Shown: positions 58,626 through 64,000 of the stretch, in pieces
How the letters are laid out: each line of letters opens with the position of its first letter
How positions within the stretch are numbered: position 1 is the stretch's first letter
Assembly (NCBI GenBank): GCA_046295975.1
Contig: JBKBMG010000016.1
Span: 1 to 64,000 of the forward strand
DNA: 64,000 bases
Origin: UBA2357 sp046295975
GTDB taxonomy: Bacteria; Pseudomonadota; Gammaproteobacteria; Burkholderiales; Rhodocyclaceae
Direction of reading: 5' to 3'
Notes under the pieces: model-generated
Told to the model about the DNA's origin: nothing
Databases searched by the model: none
The model's input: the letters and a program-made list of their open reading frames with translations, nothing else
Translations under genes and position numbers: made by a program

Positions 58626-61025
58626 TCAGCGTCGTATCGGCGTTGGGGAGCGATCGACGACTGGTGCCGGCACGCGGTCTTCCACGGGCGCAGGCGCTTG
58701 CGCGGGGACGGCCGAGGGTGCCCCTCCTGGGCCTTGGCCGAAATCGGGCAGGAAGTAGCGCAGTTCCGGAATGTCCGGCAACTGCGGATGTAGCGGCTCG
58801 GGCGGACTGTTTTCCTGATAGTAATAGTCGGTGCCGGCCATGCCTTCGTGGCGAATCGGCGACAGGCCCGGTGGGCGCGGGCGCTCGCGTTGTGGCGCGT
58901 CCTTGAGCGCAGTCCGCATGTAGTCGATCCAGATCGGCAGCGCGGCGCGCCCACCGGTTTCGCCCCGGCCCAGGTTGCGCGGCTGGCCATAGCCCATCCA
59001 CGCGACCGCGACCAGATCCGGGTTGTAGCCGGCAAACCAGGCGTCGACATAGTCGTTGGTCGTTCCGGTCTTGCCGGCCAGGTCGTTGCGGCCCAGAGAC
59101 TTGGCCCGAGCGGCCGTGCCGCGGTTGACGACATCGCGCATCATCGAGTCCATGAGCCACGCGTTGCGCGGATCGAGCACCCGCGGCGCGCTCTGGCCGG
59201 CGACCGGCGGGTCGATCTTGGCGATGGTCCGGCCATTGCCGTCGATGATCTCACTGACGATGTATGGCTCGATCTTGTAGCCGCCGTTGGCGAACACTGC
59301 ATAACCGCCCGCAACCTGCCACGGCGTGACCGAACCGGCGCCGAGTGCCATGGTGAGGTAGGCGGGATGACGTTCCGCCTCGAAGCCGAAGCGGGTGATG
59401 AAATCCTGCGCATAGGTGGGCGAGATCGACTGCAGCAGACGGATCGAAACCATGTTCTTGGAGCGGACCAAGGCGTCGCGCATGGTCATCGGTCCGTCGA
59501 ACTTACCGTCGTAGTTCTTGGGCTCCCAGGCCTTGCTGCCGGTCACGCCAGCCGGGAAGTAGAGGGGCTCGTCCTCGACATAAGTGGCCGGTGAATAACC
59601 GCGTTCGAGCGCCGCCGAATAGATGAAGGGCTTGAAGCTGGAGCCTGGCTGGCGCAATGCCTGGGTGACGTGGTTGAACTTGCTGCGGTCGAAGTCGAAG
59701 CCGCCGACCAGGGCGCGCACCGCGCCGGTATTGGCGTCGACCGAAACGATGGCGGCCTCTACCTCGGGGAGTTGGACGATTTCCCAGCCCTTCTCGCCTG
59801 TGTCGCGAATCCGCACCACCGCGCCGGGGCGTATGCGCCGTGTCTGTGGCGCGCGCTCGGCGAGCATCGGCGCGGCCAATCCCAGCCCCGGGCCGCTGAT
59901 GGTGTGCGTGGTGCCGCGCCGATAGACCTTGACCTCCTTGGGATTGGCTTCGATCACCAGGCCGACGAGCAGATCGTCATAGTCACGGTAGTCGGCCAGG
60001 AGGTCTTCCAGGCGTTCCTCGTTGGCACCGCCGCCCAGATCGACGAACGCTTCCGGGCCGCGATAGCCCCGGCGCTTGTCGAACTCCATCACTCCGTTGC
60101 GCAGCGCATGGTAGGCCGCCGTCTGGTCGGCCATGGTGACCGTGGTGATGATGCGGATGCCCAGGTTGTGGGCGTCCTCCCCGAACTGCTCCACTGCGAT
60201 CTGACGTGCCATTTCCGCCACATAATCGCCGTGCAGGGGATTCCCGGTCGAAACCGCCACACGGGCCGAGGCGGCGAGCTTGATCGGCGTGTTGCGCGCC
60301 GTCTCGAACGCCGCGCGGTCGATGAATCCGGCGTCGAGCATGCGGCGCAGCACGTACTGCTGGCGGATCTCCGCGCGGCGCGGATTGGTGACCGGGTTGA
60401 ACAGCGAAGGCGCCTTGGGTAGCCCGGCGAGCATCGCGGCCTCGGCGAGGTTGAGTTCGTCCACCTGCTTGCCGAAGTAAATCCGGGCGGCCGAAGCGAA
60501 GCCGTATGCGCGCTGGCCGAGGAAGATCTGGTTGATGTACAGCTCCAGGATCTGGTCCTTGGTGAGGTTCTGCTCGATCTTCAGCGACAGCAAGACCTCG
60601 TAGAGCTTGCGGTTGTACGTCTTCTCACGTGACAGGAAGAAGTTGCGCGCCACCTGCATCGTGATCGTGGATGCACCCTGCCCGCGTTCGCCCGAAGCGA
60701 AGTTCGCCAGCGCGGCGCGCCCAAGTCCGATGAAGTCGATGCCCGGATGTTCGTAGAAGCGCTCGTCCTCGGCGGCGAGAATCGCCTGGCGCAAGGTGAC
60801 GGGAACCTGATTGATGGCAACCAGCGCGCGCCGTTCCTCGCCAAACTCCCCTAACAGGTAGCCATCCGCTGTGTATACTCGAAGCGGAACCTTCGGGCGA
60901 TAGTCCGTAAGTACCTCCAGCGAAGGGAGCTTCGGCCAGGCGAGGGCCACCGCGGTGCCGAGTGCGGCAAGACAGAGTACGGCGACGGTGACGACCAGCA
61001 GGAAGGGGTAGAGAACCCAGCGCAT
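58626..61025 (-). CDS. mrcA: Bifunctional penicillin-binding protein 1A
   Basis: 799 aa. An N-terminal membrane anchor (PFLLVVTVAVLCLAALG) precedes a family 51 glycosyltransferase (EDERFYEHPGIDFIGL, GASTITMQVARNFFLS, KIEQNLTKDQILELYIN). The transpeptidase has SSFKPF (SxxK), RSKN (SxN) and GKTGTT (KTG). It polymerises and crosslinks peptidoglycan. A proline/alanine-rich C-terminus follows. It is divergent from pilM, the normal arrangement. Confidence 0.96.
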   Translation of the reverse strand: MRWVLYPFLLVVTVAVLCLAALGTAVALAWPKLPSLEVLTDYRPKVPLRVYTADGYLLGEFGEERRALVAINQVPVTLRQAILAAEDERFYEHPGIDFIGLGRAALANFASGERGQGASTITMQVARNFFLSREKTYNRKLYEVLLSLKIEQNLTKDQILELYINQIFLGQRAYGFASAARIYFGKQVDELNLAEAAMLAGLPKAPSLFNPVTNPRRAEIRQQYVLRRMLDAGFIDRAAFETARNTPIKLAASARVAVSTGNPLHGDYVAEMARQIAVEQFGEDAHNLGIRIITTVTMADQTAAYHALRNGVMEFDKRRGYRGPEAFVDLGGGANEERLEDLLADYRDYDDLLVGLVIEANPKEVKVYRRGTTHTISGPGLGLAAPMLAERAPQTRRIRPGAVVRIRDTGEKGWEIVQLPEVEAAIVSVDANTGAVRALVGGFDFDRSKFNHVTQALRQPGSSFKPFIYSAALERGYSPATYVEDEPLYFPAGVTGSKAWEPKNYDGKFDGPMTMRDALVRSKNMVSIRLLQSISPTYAQDFITRFGFEAERHPAYLTMALGAGSVTPWQVAGGYAVFANGGYKIEPYIVSEIIDGNGRTIAKIDPPVAGQSAPRVLDPRNAWLMDSMMRDVVNRGTAARAKSLGRNDLAGKTGTTNDYVDAWFAGYNPDLVAVAWMGYGQPRNLGRGETGGRAALPIWIDYMRTALKDAPQRERPRPPGLSPIRHEGMAGTDYYYQENSPPEPLHPQLPDIPELRYFLPDFGQGPGGAPSAVPAQAPAPVEDRVPAPVVDRSPTPIRR

Positions 61026-61105
61026 CGAGTATCCAAAGTTCAGGTTGAGACCGGATTATACGGAGGGGGGTGAGCCCGCTCCAGTGCCGTCTGTCAAGCT
61101 TTTGC

Positions 61106-61135
61106 TTTACACTTTGTATCGTTTGTTGCTAGCAT
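61106..61135 (+). promoter_or_regulatory. Possible pilM promoter
   Basis: TTTACA (61106-61111), 18 bp, TAGCAT (61130-61135) in an AT-rich gap between mrcA and pilM. The leader would be about 50 bases. Confidence 0.35.
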
Positions 61136-61191
61136 TTAAAGTAAGCATGTATCATTAGCGCCTAACATAAAGAAATTACAGGATTTTCTTT

Positions 61192-62268
61192 GTGATCGAC
61201 TTACGATTGTTTGGTTCGAAGGTGCGTCCGCTGGCTGGTCTCGATATCTCATCTTCATCAGTCAAGATGGTTGAGTTGTCGGGCAGCGAGAAGGACGGCT
61301 ACCGCGTCGAACGTTTCTCCATAGAGCCGTTGCCCCGCGATGCGGTGTCTGACGGGAATATCGCCAACCTCGAAGGGGTCGGCGATGCCGTCAAGCGTGC
61401 GTTGCGACGACTCGGTTCCGGCATCAAGCAAGTTGCCGTGGCGCTCCCGGCATCGGCGGTGATTACGAAGAAGATCGTGCTGCCGGACGGTCTGCGCGAG
61501 CAGGACATGGAGATCCAGGTCGAATCAGAGGCCAACCAGTACATCCCGTTTGCGCTGGACGAGGTCAATCTCGATTTTCAGGTCATCGGTCCGTCGCCGG
61601 CGAGCCCAGACGACGTTGAGGTGCTCATCGCGGCCTCCCGCAAGGAGAAGGTCGAGGATCGCGTCGCCGCCGCCGAAGCGGCGGGGTTGAAGGCAGCGAT
61701 CGTGGATGTCGAGTCGTTCGCCGCCGAAGCCGCGTTCGAACTGGTCAGTCGGCAGTTGCCGGCGGCGGCCAAGGACAAGATCGTTGCCCTGGTGGATATC
61801 GGTGCGACCGGAACCAGCGTCACCATTCTGCGCAACGGGCGTCAACTGTACAGCCGCGAGCAGCCACTGGGGGGTAACCAGCTTACCCAGGACATTGCCC
61901 GTCAGTACGGCATGAGCGCCGATGAGGCCGAGGCAGCTAAGATGTCGGGTGAACTGCCGGAGGACTACGAACGCGACCTGCTGCGTCCGTTCCTCGATAG
62001 CGTTGCGCTTGAGATCTCCCGCGCGCTGCAGTTCTTCTTCACCTCGACGCAGTACAACGAAGTCCACCACATCGTGCTTGCCGGCGGCTGTGCGGTCATC
62101 CCCGGGCTCGCCGAGGTCGTCAAGGGCCGTACGCAGGTCGAAACCACGGTCGCCAACCCGTTCGCGGGCATGGCACTCTCATCGAAGGTTCGCCCCAAGA
62201 GTCTGCTCGCAGTCGCGCCAGCCCTGATGGTTGCGTGCGGTCTCGCACTCCGGAGGTTCGATACATGA
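61192..62268 (+). CDS. pilM: Type IV pilus assembly protein PilM
   Basis: 358 aa from GTG 61192, with AGGA upstream. An actin-like ATPase fold (GLDISSSSVKMVEL, ALVDIGATGTSVTILRNG, VLAGGCAVIPGLAEVV). The N-terminus LRLFGSKVRPLAGLD is where PilM meets PilN. It sits on the cytoplasmic side of the pilus inner-membrane platform. An AAAGAAA/TTTCTTT pair (61169-61175, 61185-61191) could place the ribosome site in a weak hairpin loop just before the start. Confidence 0.95.
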   Translation: MIDLRLFGSKVRPLAGLDISSSSVKMVELSGSEKDGYRVERFSIEPLPRDAVSDGNIANLEGVGDAVKRALRRLGSGIKQVAVALPASAVITKKIVLPDGLREQDMEIQVESEANQYIPFALDEVNLDFQVIGPSPASPDDVEVLIAASRKEKVEDRVAAAEAAGLKAAIVDVESFAAEAAFELVSRQLPAAAKDKIVALVDIGATGTSVTILRNGRQLYSREQPLGGNQLTQDIARQYGMSADEAEAAKMSGELPEDYERDLLRPFLDSVALEISRALQFFFTSTQYNEVHHIVLAGGCAVIPGLAEVVKGRTQVETTVANPFAGMALSSKVRPKSLLAVAPALMVACGLALRRFDT

Positions 62269-62834
62269 TCCGTATCAACCTGCTCCCGCATCGCGAGCAC
62301 AAGCGCCGCGAGCGAAAATCGCAGTTTTACGTCGTCACTGTCCTGATGGTCGTTCTGGGTGCAGCCATAGGTTTCTTGGTTCACTCGGTCATCGCAGGCC
62401 AGATATCGGAGCAGACAGCCCGTAACAATTTCCTCAAGGCCGAAATCAAGTCCCTCGACGAGGAGATTGCCGAGATCCGTAGCCTGCGCGAGCAGATCGA
62501 GGCCTTGCTCGCGCGCAAGCGGGTCATCGAGTCGCTGCAGGGTAACAGGGCCGAGACGGTTCATCTTTTCAATGAACTGGTGAAGGCCATGCCAGAGGGT
62601 GTGTACCTCCGGACAGTCAAACAGAGCGGCGCGGTCGTCACGCTTACCGGCTACGCCCAGACCAATTCACGCGTATCACATCTCATGCGCAATCTGGAGC
62701 AGTCGCCGTTTCTGACCGCGCCAGGGTTGGTCGAGGTGAAGGCGGCGACACTCGACGCGAGGCGCGTCAGCGAGTTCGTTCTGAACATCACGATCGTCCG
62801 CTCGGCCTCAGAAGAAGAGGAGATGATTCGATGA
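62265..62834 (+). CDS. pilN: Type IV pilus assembly protein PilN
   Basis: 189 aa from ATG 62265, overlapping pilM by ATGA. The conserved IRINLLPHRE cytoplasmic motif binds PilM, one membrane segment follows (VLMVVLGAAIGFLVHSVI), then a coiled coil (AEIKSLDEEIAEIRSLREQIEALLARK) and a ferredoxin-like domain. It joins PilO in the alignment complex. Confidence 0.95.
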   Translation: MIRINLLPHREHKRRERKSQFYVVTVLMVVLGAAIGFLVHSVIAGQISEQTARNNFLKAEIKSLDEEIAEIRSLREQIEALLARKRVIESLQGNRAETVHLFNELVKAMPEGVYLRTVKQSGAVVTLTGYAQTNSRVSHLMRNLEQSPFLTAPGLVEVKAATLDARRVSEFVLNITIVRSASEEEEMIR

Positions 62835-63508
62835 AGGCGGGCAAGAAAGGGGTCAGTCTCGATTTCGAGCAGATTTCCAATGATTTTCGCAATCTTGACC
62901 CGAATGACCCCGGTCAATGGCCGGCGGCTCCCCGGATCGCGGTTTTTATCGGCGTCTTCGTTTTGACGGTCGCGGCGGCTTGGTGGTTCGACTGGCGAGT
63001 CCAGACCGAGTCGCTTGAAACTGCCCAGCGCGAAGAGCAGCAACTGCGTCAGGACTGGTCGCGCAAGAAGTCGCTCGCGGTCAATCTCGATGAGTACCGG
63101 CGCCAGCTCGACGAGACCGACCGCCAGTTCGGGGCCTTGCTGAAGCAGTTGCCGAACCGTGCCGAGATGGATTCCTTGCTGGCCGATATCAACCAGGCTG
63201 GCATTGGTCGCGGGTTGATGTTCGAGTTGTTCAAGCCAGGTTCGGATGTCGTGAAGGATTTCTACGCCGAGATGCCCATCGAGGTCCGGATCATCGGCGA
63301 CTACCACGACCTGGGTGCTTTCGCCACCGACGTCGCGAAGATGCCGCGTATCGTCACTTTGAATAACGTCGCCATGGAACGGCTGCCGGAGGGCGAGTTG
63401 CGTTTCGATGCAAGAGCCGTTACGTATCGCTATCTGGACGAAGAGGAACTGGCACAGATTCGTGCGCAGCAGCAGGCGCAGCAGGGCGGGGCTCAGGGTA
63501 GAAGATGA
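62831..63508 (+). CDS. pilO: Type IV pilus assembly protein PilO
   Basis: 225 aa, overlapping pilN by ATGA. One membrane segment (AVFIGVFVLTVAAAWWF), a coiled coil and a C-terminal ferredoxin-like domain with GDYHDLGAFATDVAKMPRIVTLNN. It pairs with PilN in the inner-membrane alignment complex. Confidence 0.95.
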   Translation: MKAGKKGVSLDFEQISNDFRNLDPNDPGQWPAAPRIAVFIGVFVLTVAAAWWFDWRVQTESLETAQREEQQLRQDWSRKKSLAVNLDEYRRQLDETDRQFGALLKQLPNRAEMDSLLADINQAGIGRGLMFELFKPGSDVVKDFYAEMPIEVRIIGDYHDLGAFATDVAKMPRIVTLNNVAMERLPEGELRFDARAVTYRYLDEEELAQIRAQQQAQQGGAQGRR

Positions 63509-64000
63509 CTATGCGCATACGACTTTTGAGTGTGTTGCTTGTGAGCGCCGGCTTGGTTGGCTGTGCTGCGGAACAAGACGATCTGAGGCAGTGGATGGCC
63601 CAGCAGGAAAGAGGCATGCGGGGGTCGGTGAAGCCGTTGCCGGAAATGAAGGTCTTCCCCGTGGTCGACTACGACCAGGCAGGGGAGCTCACCCCGTTTG
63701 CGACGACGCGCATCGCACCGGAGATCCGCCCCGAAGCGGTTGGTGGGCCTGATATGACGCGTCAGCGCGAGCCGCTCGAATCGTATCCGCTCGAATCCAT
63801 TTCGATGGTTGGCGTGCTGCAGCAGGACGGGCGGTCCGAGGCCTTGGTGTCTGTTTCCGGAACCCTGCACTCGGTCAGGACCGGCAACTACATGGGGCAG
63901 AACCATGGCGTAATTCTGGACATCAAGGAGACCGAGTTGACATTGGTCGAATTGGTCGAGGATTTGAATGGCAACTGGATCGAACGAACCAGTAAATTGC
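63505..64000 (+). CDS. pilP: Type IV pilus lipoprotein PilP (partial)
   Basis: Starts at ATG 63505, overlapping the pilO stop by ATGA, and runs off the window end. The signal peptide ends in a lipobox, AGLVGC. The mature part has the PilP linker and the start of the beta domain (SLESISMVGVLQQDG-like region, GNYMGQNHGVILDI). It links the PilNO complex to the PilQ secretin, whose gene should follow outside the window. Confidence 0.93.
   Translation, partial: MTMRIRLLSVLLVSAGLVGCAAEQDDLRQWMAQQERGMRGSVKPLPEMKVFPVVDYDQAGELTPFATTRIAPEIRPEAVGGPDMTRQREPLESYPLESISMVGVLQQDGRSEALVSVSGTLHSVRTGNYMGQNHGVILDIKETELTLVELVEDLNGNWIERTSKL

Noticed and set aside
1..64000. CRISPR array, rRNA, prophage genes
   Set aside because: No regularly spaced repeats, no rRNA sequence and no phage structural or integrase genes were seen on reading the window.

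Overview
The window is high-GC DNA with protein families typical of a betaproteobacterium. The AcnD/PrpF-type methylcitrate cluster, the DUF1302/DUF1329/YCF48/MMPL lipid-transport set, the PilMNOP operon and the lptM-lysA/cyaY/PBP1a neighbourhood all point to Rhodocyclales (Thauera/Azoarcus/Aromatoleum-like). This is inferred from protein families, not from a database match.

Bases 1-5250 are accessory: an IS21-like end, a sigma-like protein with a metallophosphoesterase, an unrecognised gene running against them, an orphan antitoxin next to the debris of its toxin, a complete HigBA-type toxin-antitoxin pair, and two diverged copies of a noncoding repeat. Bases 5253-13578 hold a leftward methylcitrate-type operon (prpC, acnD, prpF, a non-canonical isocitrate-lyase-family lyase, then a GntR regulator). 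Facing it is a divergent ScfR/RamB-like regulator, with repeated TTTGCGAA-type sites between them. An adhP gene follows.

Bases 15035-21314 look like a copper locus: two DUF2946-type proteins, an MbnP/MbnH pair, an outer-membrane protein, a 31-codon micro-ORF, a PCuAC-like protein without the usual metal ligands, and a Crp/Fnr regulator. The mbnP to PCuAC genes are chained by ATGA-type overlaps. Then come an alpha/beta hydrolase, a chromate transporter and a feoA-feoA-feoB-feoC iron(II) uptake operon.

Bases 28033-48441 form a lipid/fatty-acid block. One operon encodes an outer-membrane DUF1302 protein, periplasmic DUF1329, a YCF48 protein and an MMPL/RND transporter. The next starts with a PsrA-like TetR regulator and continues with FadE, a thiolase, a DegV protein, two hydratase/dehydrogenase fusions of opposite domain order, a thioesterase, a second thiolase and a hydratase-family protein. 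The same operator, ATTCAAAC-N4-GTTTGAAT, lies at the promoter of the transport operon, at the promoter of the TetR gene, and about 95 bp upstream of a GDSL esterase autotransporter gene 17 kb away. This suggests one regulon running from secreted lipid hydrolysis through envelope transport to beta-oxidation, and it is the main discovery of the window.

Bases 48455-64000 are mostly housekeeping: GrpB, Nudix, pterin dehydratase, ubiD, a small membrane protein, dacB, lysA with lptM, cyaY, mrcA and the start of pilMNOP, which is cut by the window end. No rRNA, complete tRNA or CRISPR array was found.
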